64,000 bases of DNA from an uncultured Desulfobacterium sp. (GCA_900258555.1 LT984854.1:1216995-1280994); one strand, 5' to 3'. Numbered from the stretch's first letter, positions 30,325 through 39,439 are shown. Notes: generated from the letters alone by a model not told the origin. Program-made: numbers and translations.

Positions 30325-30501
30325 GTTCTATAGTTGATGTATGTTAGGCTTCATTGTAGATTACCAAGGTGATAGGAGAATTTCCGAAAATGGGTTTCTT
30401 CCCTGATTTTTCTGTCAAGCGGTTATTATCCTTTATCTTCGGAATGGTTGAATTGTCATTGCTAAAATTTCTATCTGTCTTTGTGCCATTAAGATAAAAT
30501 C

Positions 30502-31989
30502 ATGTCCGATATAAGTGACCTGTTCTGTTATGATTTGCCGACCAGTCCTCAGCCAGAGATCGGTAAGATACTTGTAACTGGTGCCACCGGATATATTGGC
30601 GGGCGTTTGGTTCCTGAGTTGGTGGCCAGGGGGTACAAGGTCAGAGTCATGGTCAGATCCCAATCCCCCGTGCATGTAGAACGATGGCCTGAAGCAGAGA
30701 TCGTAGTGGCTGACGCCCTGAATCAGGAAAGTCTGAAAAGCGCCTTTAAGGATATTCACACCACCTACTATCTAATCCACTCCCTCCTTCTTGGTCCAAA
30801 ACGCTTTGAATCTGCTGATGTGACGGCCTCCATTAATTTCAGAAAGGCTGCAGAGGAAAGGGGTGTTCGCAGAATAATTTACTTGGGAGGTCTCGGTGAT
30901 GTCAGAACACCTCTGTCACCCCATTTAAGGAGCAGGATGGAGGTTGCCAGAGAACTTAAAAAGGGCGGAGTTCCTGTGACTATTCTTAGGGCAGCGGTTA
31001 TCCTTGGCTCAGGCAGCACCTCTTATGAACTCTTTAAAAACCTTGTGAAAAAAATGCCCTTCGTTCTGATCCCCTATTGGGCCAAAACTGAGTGTCAACC
31101 CATCGGCATACGGGATGTAATAAAATATCTGGTGGGCTCCCTCGAGACGCCTGAAACAGTTGGGAGGTCTTTTGACATCGGTGGAAAGGATGTGCTGACC
31201 TATGAAAAAATGATGAAGATACTGGCTGATCTTCTAGGACAAAAGAAACCCTTTATATATTCTAGCCTTTCTGTTTTTACCCCTTATGCATATCTTGCAA
31301 TTGCACTTACTCCTGTGCCCGCGCCTATTGTCTGGTCACTGTTGGAAGGGATTAAGAGCAGGGTTGTCTGCCAGAGCGATCACATAAGAAAGATAATACC
31401 ATTTGAACCGTTGAGCTGTAGAGAAGCAATCCTTCGGGCAATGATACAGGAGGAACAAGATAATGTGCGGACCAGATGGTCTGATGCATATCCGCGTGAC
31501 TATAGCCTCGCGGTAAAGCTACAGGATCTCAAACGTCTTCCAAAATTTGAGGTTTCATACACCCTTCTGTCGCAGAAAGACGCCGGGTCATTATTCAAGG
31601 CGGTTTGCATGATTGGTGGCAATGAAGGATGGTTCATCAACAACTGGGCATGGCGCATTAGAGGCATTGCGGATCGCCTTCTTGGAGGAGTTGGGATCGC
31701 CCGCGGCAGGAGGAGTTCATCTACTCTGAGAATAAATGACGTCATAGACTTCTGGCGTGTAGAGGATCTAAAGCATAATAGAAGGCTTCTTTTGCGGTCT
31801 GAGATGATTCTGCCAGGGAAGGCGTGGTTGGAATTCAACATTGATCCAAAAAATGAGAACAACCGTCTGACTCTCAGGGCGTATTACAAGCCACACGGAT
31901 CTCTCGGCAGAATTTACTGGTATATGTTTCTTCCATTTCATAACATTATTTTTAATGGTTTATTAAAGCAGATAGAAAGAAGGGGGTAG
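30502..31989 (+). CDS. NAD(P)-binding SDR-like protein with C-terminal DUF2867 domain
   Basis: A 495-residue protein. The N-terminal extended-SDR / NmrA-like domain has the nucleotide motif VTGATGYIGGRLV (about 25-37), and IIYLGGLGD and ILRAAVILGSGS follow. The C-terminal part (about 345-490, FEVSYTLLSQKDAGSLFKAV to RIYWYMFLPFHNIIFNGLL) fits DUF2867. YbjT-like two-domain proteins have this layout; their substrates are unknown. There is a possible membrane-associating stretch near 265-290. It is the first gene after the rRNA operon, with about 180 bases for its own promoter. Confidence 0.85.
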   Translation: MSDISDLFCYDLPTSPQPEIGKILVTGATGYIGGRLVPELVARGYKVRVMVRSQSPVHVERWPEAEIVVADALNQESLKSAFKDIHTTYYLIHSLLLGPKRFESADVTASINFRKAAEERGVRRIIYLGGLGDVRTPLSPHLRSRMEVARELKKGGVPVTILRAAVILGSGSTSYELFKNLVKKMPFVLIPYWAKTECQPIGIRDVIKYLVGSLETPETVGRSFDIGGKDVLTYEKMMKILADLLGQKKPFIYSSLSVFTPYAYLAIALTPVPAPIVWSLLEGIKSRVVCQSDHIRKIIPFEPLSCREAILRAMIQEEQDNVRTRWSDAYPRDYSLAVKLQDLKRLPKFEVSYTLLSQKDAGSLFKAVCMIGGNEGWFINNWAWRIRGIADRLLGGVGIARGRRSSSTLRINDVIDFWRVEDLKHNRRLLLRSEMILPGKAWLEFNIDPKNENNRLTLRAYYKPHGSLGRIYWYMFLPFHNIIFNGLLKQIERRG

Positions 31990-32122
31990 AGCTATTCTAC
32001 CTGGAAAGAGGCGGCAAAGGCAATGTATGATAAGCTGAATGCAAACTCACAGGCCAAGGCTATCAGGAGGCCAAGGCGCTGCCAAGAGACCGTTTCAAGC
32101 ATTTAATAATTTAGGGGATAAC

Positions 32123-32548
32123 ATGAGCAAAAATATTGATAAGGATGGACTGATTGCATATCTGAATCTGTCAAGTAAGATAGCAGATTATGAGTCGCTG
32201 CTCTATGGTTCTGAAAAAGAGCTTGAGAGAAATGAACTCAAGATTAATGATCTTGTAAGCAGACAAAATAGGATTAGATTTGCTGAAGACCAGAGAGATC
32301 TCTTTCGGGAACAGATAGAATCAGTTTTGATGATTCTGGTGGAACTCCATCAGAACATTAATTTTGATGTTAATCTGTATTTTGACCTTGTATATAATTT
32401 GATGATCCTTGTGTATGATAGGGTGGTCTCTCTTGAAAAGGAGCAACCGAGCATTGCCTCTATGTTAAAAGATATCGGCATTGACGATTACATCAAACAA
32501 AAGATAAAGGCGTTACTCAACCACACTTGTGGGGGAGGATGTGGTTAA
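32123..32548 (+). CDS. Hypothetical protein with CGGGCG tail, 141 residues
   Basis: I do not recognise this family. The ATG at 32123 is chosen because AGGGG lies about 8 bases upstream; an earlier in-frame start has no site. The first 75 residues are charged and look coiled-coil (YESLLYGSEKELERNELKI), the middle is hydrophobic and helical, and the protein ends HTCGGGCG, a short Cys pair that could bind metal. It lies 24 bases before the flavoprotein-arsenate reductase fusion, which has a strong AAGGAGG site, so the two probably share a transcript. Confidence 0.7.
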   Translation: MSKNIDKDGLIAYLNLSSKIADYESLLYGSEKELERNELKINDLVSRQNRIRFAEDQRDLFREQIESVLMILVELHQNINFDVNLYFDLVYNLMILVYDRVVSLEKEQPSIASMLKDIGIDDYIKQKIKALLNHTCGGGCG

Positions 32549-32572
32549 AACTTATCAGTTAAAGGAGGCCTT

Positions 32573-33538
32573 ATGCTTGTCCTCGGGTTACAAGGCAGCC
32601 CACGCAGGAATGGAAATACCAGCAAACTGCTTTCAAGCTTTCTCGTTGAAGCGCAAAGACTTGGCGCTGGAATTGACATTGTAGATGTCCCAAGACGAAG
32701 AATTAACCCATGTCAGGAATGTGGAAACTGCGAGAGAAAGGGTTTTTGCCCTATTGACGATGAGATGCAGGGGATTTACCCTCTCCTTCGCGCAGCGGAT
32801 ATTGTGGTGATGGGAACACCCGTCTTTTTCTATGGCCCTACAGCACAGTTGAAGGCCCTAATAGACAGGTCCCAGGCCATGTGGTCGAGGAGATATGTAT
32901 TAAACCTTGAAGATCCGGGCCGCAGGTGGCGCCAGGGGGTCCTGCTCTCAGTGGGAGCCACCAAGGGAAAAGACCTATTTGTAGGTATAAATCTGACTTC
33001 AAAATATTTCTTTGACGCGGTGGGTGCAAGATACAGCAACAGTCTTACCTATATAAAGATTGAGGGGCCGGATGACATAAAAGGCCACCCCTCAGCACTT
33101 GAAGATGCAAGGCAATTGGCTGAATCGCTTGTTAGTCCTCTACTGAAAAGGAAAAAGATACTCTTTGTTTGTACTGAAAATGCCTGTCGCAGCCAGATGG
33201 CCGCTGCCTTTGCCCAGTATCACGGAGGTGGTAAGGTCGAGGCCGATAGCGCGGGAAGCTCCCCTGTAAATAAGATCAACCCTGTAATGGACGAAGTGAT
33301 GAGGGAAAGTGGTATTGACATGGCCTGGCGTAGGCCAAAATCCATCAGTGAATCTGAAAAGAGTATGCCCCCTGAGTTGATCGTTACAATGGGCTGTCAG
33401 GATGCATGCCCCATGTTCCCCGGCGCAGAAATTGTGTCGTGGGATTTGCCCGATCCGGCAGGCAAACCCGTTGAATTCATGCGCGGACTGAGGGATGACA
33501 TTGAAAGGCGGGTTGTAGGGCTTTTAGAAAATGTATGA
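32573..33538 (+). CDS. Fusion of iron-sulfur flavoprotein and arsenate reductase-like domain
   Basis: A 321-residue two-domain protein. Residues 1-190 form a flavodoxin-like NADPH-dependent FMN reductase with an Fe-S flavoprotein motif C47-x2-C50-x2-C53-x5-C59 and the FMN-binding GSPRRNGNTSKLL. Residues 195-321 are a low-molecular-weight phosphatase-type ArsC domain: the P-loop CTENACRS (C200, C205, R206) and a second Cys pair C275 and C279 in GCQDACPMFPG, then WDLPDPAG. The fusion would place an electron-delivering flavin domain next to a thiol-cycle reductase. Arsenate reduction is the likely role; a protein-tyrosine phosphatase role is the alternative. No arsR or arsenite pump is adjacent. 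Confidence 0.85.
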   Translation: MLVLGLQGSPRRNGNTSKLLSSFLVEAQRLGAGIDIVDVPRRRINPCQECGNCERKGFCPIDDEMQGIYPLLRAADIVVMGTPVFFYGPTAQLKALIDRSQAMWSRRYVLNLEDPGRRWRQGVLLSVGATKGKDLFVGINLTSKYFFDAVGARYSNSLTYIKIEGPDDIKGHPSALEDARQLAESLVSPLLKRKKILFVCTENACRSQMAAAFAQYHGGGKVEADSAGSSPVNKINPVMDEVMRESGIDMAWRRPKSISESEKSMPPELIVTMGCQDACPMFPGAEIVSWDLPDPAGKPVEFMRGLRDDIERRVVGLLENV

Positions 33539-33575
33539 TTAGATTTTTATTTCCCATTAGCGATGAGGTGGTTAA

Positions 33576-33926
33576 ATGAAATTTAAGGTGGTTTTTCATA
33601 TTGACTGGGGGCAGGAAGAAAATCTGAAGATGGCAATCACCAATATTACTAACCTGCTAAAAATAGTCCCTCGAGAAGACACGGATATTTGTGTATTGGC
33701 AAACGGCCCCGCTGTTAAACTGTTTCAACAGGGTAGGGCACTTGGCTACGCCTCAGATATCCAAGACCTCTCTGACAAGGGCGTACATTTCCGCGTATGC
33801 AACAATGCCCTGAAACATTTTGCCGTTGCCAAAGATAGCCTTGTCAGTACCTGTGAGGTAGTGCCGGCAGGCATTATGGAGCTTGTAAGATTGCAAGCCG
33901 AAGGCTATGCATACATAAAGCCTTAG
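33576..33926 (+). CDS. DsrE/F-like family protein
   Basis: A 116-residue protein of the DsrE fold. Family features are the VLANGPAVKLF segment, then GVHFRVCNNALK with the position of the conserved Cys, and a C-terminal VPAGIMELVRLQAEGYAYIKP. DsrE-type proteins relay persulfide sulfur or act as small sulfur carriers. With a single conserved Cys it could be a sulfur acceptor, but this is inference. It lies 37 bases after the arsenate reductase fusion and has its own GAGGTGG site. Confidence 0.85.
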   Translation: MKFKVVFHIDWGQEENLKMAITNITNLLKIVPREDTDICVLANGPAVKLFQQGRALGYASDIQDLSDKGVHFRVCNNALKHFAVAKDSLVSTCEVVPAGIMELVRLQAEGYAYIKP

Positions 33927-33974
33927 ACACATGGTTTAAGACTTAAGCATAACGGGATAAGGCGGACTGAAGAT

Positions 33975-34487
33975 ATGGAAGGAAAGAGGATAGAAGACAG
34001 CAACATTGTAATGACTCACGTGATGCTCCCTCAGGATACAAATCCGGCAGGCAATGTCCATGGCGGAGTTGTTATGAAACACATAGACAATGCCGCCGTA
34101 ACAGTCGCCATACGCCATACACGCAGCAACTGTGTTACAGCATCTATTGACAGACTGGATTTCTACAACCCGGTATATCTGGGAAATATCCTTATTCTTA
34201 AATCACGTCTCAATTTTGTGGGCAAGACATCAATGGAGGTCGGTGTCCGCATTGAATCAGAAGACCCCTATTCCGGTGTTGTCAGACACACTGCATCCGC
34301 ATACCTTACAATCGTGGCCCTTGATGAAAAAGGGCGGCCCAAAGAGGTCCCGCCTCTTATCCTTGAGACGGAAGATGAAATAAGGCGTCATAATGCCGCC
34401 ATGGCCAGAAGAAAAATGAGAGTTGAAGAAAGGATGAAGGAAGAGAAAAAAAAGCGAATTTTTGAAGGCTTTAAGAAAAAGACATAA
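33975..34487 (+). CDS. Acyl-CoA thioesterase, hotdog fold (YciA/ACOT type)
   Basis: A 170-residue thioesterase. Signature segments are MLPQDTNPAGNVHGGVVMKHID (positions 16-37), where the Asn and Asp of the active site lie, and ASIDRLDFYNPVYLGNIL. A highly charged C-terminal extension (about 130-170, rich in K, R, E) is not part of the fold. It would release free CoA from acyl-CoA. The ATG at 33975 lies 11 bases after a weak site, and the TIGR02757 gene follows 14 bases later. Confidence 0.9.
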   Translation: MEGKRIEDSNIVMTHVMLPQDTNPAGNVHGGVVMKHIDNAAVTVAIRHTRSNCVTASIDRLDFYNPVYLGNILILKSRLNFVGKTSMEVGVRIESEDPYSGVVRHTASAYLTIVALDEKGRPKEVPPLILETEDEIRRHNAAMARRKMRVEERMKEEKKKRIFEGFKKKT

Positions 34488-34501
34488 GGACGCAACAGGC
34501 G

Positions 34502-35263
34502 ATGAGGGCAGTATTTTCAAGGAATGAAGATCTACTAAAAAGCGAATTGGATTCCCTATATGCTCAATTTAACAACAGACAATATCTACAGTATGATCCA
34601 ATCAGATATGTCCATGAGTTCGAAGATCACACTGAAATGGAACTGGCGGGTATGTTGTGCTCCGCACTTTCTTTTGGCAGAGTGACGCAGATTTTTAAGG
34701 CGATAGAGGCGGTGCTCAAAATTGTTGAAGGAAGGCCTCTTGAATATGTCTTAAACTTGAAGAACAGGCCGGATCGAAATCTGCTTTCTTTTAAATACAG
34801 ATTTGTCACAGGCAATGATGTCTTTAATCTGTTCATATCGGCAAATAAGATTATGGAGGCACATGGATCAATAGGTAATTTTGTCATGGCGAATTATTGC
34901 CGAGGAAATCTCCTTGGATTAGTGGATGCGATCACAAGGGCTTTTAGAGGTGTAAATTATCTTGTTCCTTCTTCTTTAAAGGCGTCCCCCTGCAAGAGGC
35001 TTTTTATGTTCTTAAGGTGGATGGTGAGAAAAGACAATATTGACATTGGGCTTTGGGATTTTATAAGTCCCAAGGAGCTCGTTATCCCGCTTGACACCCA
35101 CATCTTCCGTGTATCAAAGGAACTGGGCTTTACATCTAAAAAAGCCCCATCATTAAATGCGGCAATTGAAATCACTGATAGTCTCAAGAGGTTTTGTAAA
35201 GAAGATCCTGTGAAGTACGATTGGGCCCTTTCCCATATAGGCATAATAGAGAACAACTTTTAA
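34502..35263 (+). CDS. TIGR02757 family (DUF2400) protein
   Basis: A 253-residue protein of a conserved family of unknown function. Recognised segments are YDPIRYVHEF, ELAGMLCSALSFGRVTQI, MFLRWMVRKDNIDIGLWDFI and LVIPLDTHIFRVSKELG. The latter resembles helix-hairpin DNA-glycosylase folds, so a role on nucleic acid is possible but unproven. It is the last gene of a plus-strand run and converges with the DUF6178-like gene across only 18 bases. Confidence 0.85.
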   Translation: MRAVFSRNEDLLKSELDSLYAQFNNRQYLQYDPIRYVHEFEDHTEMELAGMLCSALSFGRVTQIFKAIEAVLKIVEGRPLEYVLNLKNRPDRNLLSFKYRFVTGNDVFNLFISANKIMEAHGSIGNFVMANYCRGNLLGLVDAITRAFRGVNYLVPSSLKASPCKRLFMFLRWMVRKDNIDIGLWDFISPKELVIPLDTHIFRVSKELGFTSKKAPSLNAAIEITDSLKRFCKEDPVKYDWALSHIGIIENNF

Positions 35264-35281
35264 GCAGCCCATTAGTAATAG

Positions 35282-37015
35282 TTAATGCATATCTTTCACA
35301 TCCTGTTCAATTGTTATAAACTTGGTGAATCTGGTATCAAGATCTTGGCTGGGGACCCATTCATATTCTGCCGAGAATTCCTTCCAGACCAAGGACAGGG
35401 CCTCTGTTAGCCTTTCCAGGGTCATGGGATCGAAGCCCGAGGCGTATGACATCATGTCTGTAATAAAGATCTTTTCAAATCCGGTCATGCTGTGGGGAGG
35501 GGAATCTTCCCCGGCCCTTAGATGCAAAAAGAGTTCTTTAATCTGCTCGGATGAAAGGCCTGCAAGATTCGGCTCCAGATTCAGTAGCCGCCTTGCCCAG
35601 AGATTGAACAGTAGTTGGTGAAAGGTAAGGCCCGTCTGATCCTTAAGACCCCTTTTCAAGGGGTAGAGGCCTGTCAACCGCCACAGCAGTCTGTCAAGGG
35701 CCTTGATGCCGTCAATAATTCTCCTGCACTGATCTATTTCAGATAGATGCTCAAAACTTCTGTATTCCTCTTTTCCCTCCAGGCAGGCATACAAAAGGGG
35801 CTTTATCATAAGAATGCCGGAGAGGATTCCTGCCCACTGATCACCCCAGAATCCGAGACCAAGGCCCTGGTCATGGAACCAGCTCTTTTTATACCATCGC
35901 TCTGTCTCCCACCTCAGGCCAAGAGCCAGCCCAAAGCCTACTCGAAAAATGGAGACCAGGGATCTATTCATCAGATATTTCTTGGCCAGAAAGACATCGC
36001 CTGTGCACAGCCTTTCAAGGGCAAGGTTTAGGTGCGCCCCGGCCTTTTTGCACACGCCTATCAATATATCAAGGTCGTTTGCCTGAAAACCTTCCGCAGA
36101 TAATATCTGGTTGCAGAGTCCTGCAAACTCAATGCTAAACCTGTCCTTAAATAGGTCATCGTCTAGGTCCAAAAAGGCCTTTGTCAGGATATTTTCGCTA
36201 CTTGCGTAATTGTAGGGAAAAACCGGAATTATTTCTCTTAGCCCTTCATCATGTGGATAGACCGTCTTTTGGCTGGCTGAATCATCAATGAGTGCCTCGG
36301 GTTTTAGAGGAGAGAATACCACTATAGCCTCCTCTGGCGGAAGAAAGCCGTGCTCAGCAAGCCGGACGTTCCTCATCCGGTACATGTCTTCTTCCATTTC
36401 CGCAGGAATAACGCCCGCCAGCGTTGACATCAGGTATTGATATCTCTCGAAATCAACACTGGCCATGGCCCTCAGGATCTCTTCTATTGTCTGTCTTAGG
36501 CTATCGTCAGTGATGGAGAGATAAAACACACCGTCAATACTGAAGAAACTCGCAGCAAGGTCAGGATCAATATCACCGTATCTGGCCTCAACCTTTATAT
36601 TCTTGAAAAGATAGTAATAGATAAATGCCTCCCCTTCGGAAAAAAACCACCTGGAGAGTCTTTCCTGATCAGCCATATAAAGTCTCTTTAACCAGACGGA
36701 TGCCTTTTCAAGGTCGGGGAGGTCCTTATTCCAGATCTCCAGGTCGAGCAGATACTGCCGCTGGGTGTCCGAGGCGATTTTAAGCAAGGGAAGGCAGTCA
36801 TCTTCTCCCACCCTTTTGATTAACAAGTAGAAGTCTTCCCGGGCGATTTGTTGTACCAAATCCGTGGGATTGTCCTGGTCCATGATCCTATTTAGCACCT
36901 GATCATCGGGTATTGAAAGAAGTTCCCGTAAAAAACAAGTCTTTTCGGGTATAGCAGGGCTGTGATCCTGATCATTCTTCGCCTTTCTTTTTAATTTTTT
37001 TAATGTCTTTCCCAA
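35282..37015 (-). CDS. DUF6178-like family protein
   Basis: A 577-residue cytoplasmic protein, highly helical, with no signal or clear transmembrane span. I assign it to the DUF6178-type group of sulfate-reducing and related bacteria from overall look: LRELLSIPDDQVLNRIM and DLVQQIAREDFYLLIKRVG near the start, YYLFKNIKVEARYGD in the middle, and FEKIFITDMMSYASGFDP near the end. The basic N-terminus (KKLKRKAK) is odd. It is monocistronic, between convergent TIGR02757 and divergent exbB. Function unknown. Confidence 0.65.
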   Translation of the reverse strand: MGKTLKKLKRKAKNDQDHSPAIPEKTCFLRELLSIPDDQVLNRIMDQDNPTDLVQQIAREDFYLLIKRVGEDDCLPLLKIASDTQRQYLLDLEIWNKDLPDLEKASVWLKRLYMADQERLSRWFFSEGEAFIYYYLFKNIKVEARYGDIDPDLAASFFSIDGVFYLSITDDSLRQTIEEILRAMASVDFERYQYLMSTLAGVIPAEMEEDMYRMRNVRLAEHGFLPPEEAIVVFSPLKPEALIDDSASQKTVYPHDEGLREIIPVFPYNYASSENILTKAFLDLDDDLFKDRFSIEFAGLCNQILSAEGFQANDLDILIGVCKKAGAHLNLALERLCTGDVFLAKKYLMNRSLVSIFRVGFGLALGLRWETERWYKKSWFHDQGLGLGFWGDQWAGILSGILMIKPLLYACLEGKEEYRSFEHLSEIDQCRRIIDGIKALDRLLWRLTGLYPLKRGLKDQTGLTFHQLLFNLWARRLLNLEPNLAGLSSEQIKELFLHLRAGEDSPPHSMTGFEKIFITDMMSYASGFDPMTLERLTEALSLVWKEFSAEYEWVPSQDLDTRFTKFITIEQDVKDMH

Positions 37016-37184
37016 AGCATGTCTTCCAAGGTATTTGATTATAACTACGTTGATATTATTTGTGATAGCTGCTTGAGTGTCAAGGACAACAGTGGACTTT
37101 TAGCCATAAGTTGTGATATTAAGGGGCCGTTCAAAAATAAGTGTCGGTTTCAAAGCCTTTGCTCAATTCCTGCCGGGAGGCGCG

Positions 37185-37808
37185 ATGATTGATATAATCG
37201 TTAGGGGTGGAATATTTATGTACCCCATTATCTTATGTTCTATTGTGGCCCTGGCCATTTTTTTTGAGCGCCTGTGGGTACTAAGAAGAGACCATATCCT
37301 TCCGCAGGGCTTTATCAGCAGTGTGCAGCAGTTGTTGAAGAACCAGAAGTTCTTAGAGGCTTTTTCTCTGTGCCGCAATGACAACTCTTCCATTGCCAAG
37401 ATATTCCTCGCCGGACTAAAAAATGCCCAAAAGGGCATGTGGCTTGTTAAAGAGGCCATAGAAGAAAGGGGTGGCAGGGAGGCCGTCATTCTCGAAAAGC
37501 ACGTCGGGATACTTTCCACCATCGCCAACTTGTCAACCCTCCTGGGTTTCCTGGGTACGGTCTCAGGAATGATCAAGACATTTAACGCCATCTCACTGCA
37601 CGGTCTTGATAACCCCGCCCCACTGGCAGGGGGAATAGCCGAGGCCCTGATCACCACTGTTGCAGGCCTGTGCATCGCGATCCCGGTGCTGGTAGGGCAC
37701 AGGTTCTTAAAAGACAAGGCCAGTGGCCTGATCTTTGAGATGGAAGAATCCTCCATCGGGTTGATTGAACTCATGGAAAGTTATATCACCACCAACTCAA
37801 CAAAATGA
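37185..37808 (+). CDS. ExbB/TolQ/MotA proton channel family protein
   Basis: A 207-residue inner-membrane protein with three transmembrane spans: about 10-30, then two near 115-140 and 160-185. The family motif LLGFLGTVSGMIKTF is followed by GIAEALITTVAGLCIAIP. It pairs with the ExbD-like gene 15 bases downstream to use the proton gradient for TonB- or Tol-driven work in the outer membrane. ATG 37185 is chosen because GGGAGG lies just upstream and the product then begins in the usual place; 24 more in-frame codons precede it. Confidence 0.9.
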   Translation: MIDIIVRGGIFMYPIILCSIVALAIFFERLWVLRRDHILPQGFISSVQQLLKNQKFLEAFSLCRNDNSSIAKIFLAGLKNAQKGMWLVKEAIEERGGREAVILEKHVGILSTIANLSTLLGFLGTVSGMIKTFNAISLHGLDNPAPLAGGIAEALITTVAGLCIAIPVLVGHRFLKDKASGLIFEMEESSIGLIELMESYITTNSTK

Positions 37809-37823
37809 TCTATTCACCTGAAC

Positions 37824-38240
37824 ATGCGATTTAGAAAAAAAAAGGAAGAAGAACCGGTATTGGTGCTGACATCTCTTACAGATATCTTCTTTCTGATCTT
37901 GATTTTTCTTATGTGTACCTCACACTTCCATGTGGCGACTGATGTCCCCATCAGCTTGCCGAAGGTGGTTCAAAAGGGACATGACAAAAGAGATCATGCA
38001 GTTATCCTGATCATTGATAAAACAGGCGCGACCTATATCAAGGGTGAAAGGATCGATCTCAAAGACCTGGGCGCCAGACTAAAAGACCTTATGGATAAAG
38101 AGGGGCTTTCCAGCCTGGTCTTACAGGCGGATGAGGATGTGCGGCACGGCAGGGTTGTGGAGGTGATGGATCTGGCCAAGAGCATCGGTATACCTTCCAT
38201 CTTGATCGCCGCCCAGTTGGAACAAAAAAAGGCATATTAA
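37824..38240 (+). CDS. ExbD/TolR family protein
   Basis: A 138-residue protein with a basic N-terminus (MRFRKKKEEE), one transmembrane span (about 18-36) that carries the functional Asp in LTDIFFLILIFLM, and a periplasmic domain. It forms the proton channel with the upstream ExbB-like protein. The ftsB gene begins 1 base after its stop. Confidence 0.92.
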   Translation: MRFRKKKEEEPVLVLTSLTDIFFLILIFLMCTSHFHVATDVPISLPKVVQKGHDKRDHAVILIIDKTGATYIKGERIDLKDLGARLKDLMDKEGLSSLVLQADEDVRHGRVVEVMDLAKSIGIPSILIAAQLEQKKAY

Positions 38241-38241
38241 T

Positions 38242-38640
38242 TTGAGCGAAAGAAAGAAAAGCATTATCAGGATTTCAATTGCCGCCGTTTGTATAGTTGG
38301 CCTTGTCGTTGCATGGTTGGGCTTTGGGCAGCGTGGACTCGTCCGTCTTTACGAGACAGAGATGGAAAGACAGACCTATATTGAGAGGATACGTCAACTG
38401 ACGCAAGAAAATCAAGCCCTTATGGAAGAAATTCACAGGCTTAGAACCGATGAGAAATACGTTGAATCCATAGCCAGAAAACAGTTTAACATGGTAAGAG
38501 AAAACGAGAAGATTTATAGATTTGGCAAGGAAGACATCGATAGCGATGTCAAGTCTTCTCAGTCACCCCTGGGCCAAGCCCCTGCCCTTAAAGACAAGGC
38601 AGGACAGAAGGAGCAGACAAGAAATGGTAAACCCAGATAA
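38242..38640 (+). CDS. Septum formation initiator family protein (FtsB/DivIC)
   Basis: A 132-residue bitopic protein: short cytoplasmic end, one transmembrane segment (about 10-30), a periplasmic coiled coil (YIERIRQLTQENQALMEEI) and the FtsB/DivIC element KYVESIARKQFNMVRENEKIYRF. The start is TTG at 38242, one base after exbD, as no ATG fits. A low-complexity tail follows residue 100. It overlaps the TPR gene by 17 bases. FtsB links early and late divisome proteins. Confidence 0.88.
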   Translation: MSERKKSIIRISIAAVCIVGLVVAWLGFGQRGLVRLYETEMERQTYIERIRQLTQENQALMEEIHRLRTDEKYVESIARKQFNMVRENEKIYRFGKEDIDSDVKSSQSPLGQAPALKDKAGQKEQTRNGKPR

Positions 38641-39439
38641 TCTTGTAGATCAAATCCTGAATAGGAGCCCTTCGCCAGGCACGGCCTTGCTTGTCCTAAG
38701 CCGAATGAAAAGAGGTGGCCGGATTAATGAGGTAATTAGGGAATGCATCAGGGCACTCGATAGTTACCCCGACGACATAAGGCTGAGGAAACTACTGGCA
38801 GAGTCCTTTTTTGAGGCGGGTCTTTTGGGGCAGGCAGAGGCGGAGCTTGACAGGTTGGCATCAGATTTAAAAAAACTCAGTACAGCCTATATGCTCCAGG
38901 CAAGTATCTTGGTCAGACAGAAGAGGTTTAACGAGGCCGCTGTTCCCCTTAAGATATATCTGGCCGCCAACCCGGACGATCTAGAGGCCCTCGGGCTTTT
39001 GGAGAGCCTTACCAGGTTAGAAGCTGAGAAAGCAGTTAAGGTAGGGCCGGCATCTGAGGCGGCGGAGGGAGGCCAACCAATTGCACAGGAGGAGGAATTC
39101 TCTGAGGAAGGCCAGTGGGAAGATGAGGCTGGGGTTGAGTCGGAAGAGACTGAGGATCAGGCCATAGTAGACCTGTCCTCTCCCACCATAGCTGAGCTCT
39201 ATTTCGAACAGGGCCAGGTGATGGAGGCGATCAGCACCTATGAGAAGATCCTCCTTAAAAATCCACAGGATGAGCTTGCCTTAAGACGTATTGAGGAATT
39301 GACCGGACTTGTAAATGCGGCTGCAAGGGCTTCAAAAGAGGATATCTTCAGGGAAAAGACCCTGCAGACCATAGCAATCCTGGAGCAATGGCTTGCAGGG
39401 ATAATAGAGGCAGCCAATGCCGGACGGATAACCCGGTAG
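38624..39439 (+). CDS. Tetratricopeptide-repeat protein
   Basis: A 271-residue protein with TPR-like helices at about 25-130 (AESFFEAGLLGQAEAELDRL) and again at about 185-225 (IAELYFEQGQVMEAISTYEK, ILLKNPQDELALRRIEEL), separated by an acidic Glu-rich linker (about 145-180). ATG 38624 is chosen since AAGGAG lies 10 bases upstream inside ftsB; a longer upstream frame overlaps ftsB wholly and is unlikely. Scaffold function inferred; no catalytic motif. Confidence 0.82.
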   Translation: MVNPDNLVDQILNRSPSPGTALLVLSRMKRGGRINEVIRECIRALDSYPDDIRLRKLLAESFFEAGLLGQAEAELDRLASDLKKLSTAYMLQASILVRQKRFNEAAVPLKIYLAANPDDLEALGLLESLTRLEAEKAVKVGPASEAAEGGQPIAQEEEFSEEGQWEDEAGVESEETEDQAIVDLSSPTIAELYFEQGQVMEAISTYEKILLKNPQDELALRRIEELTGLVNAAARASKEDIFREKTLQTIAILEQWLAGIIEAANAGRITR

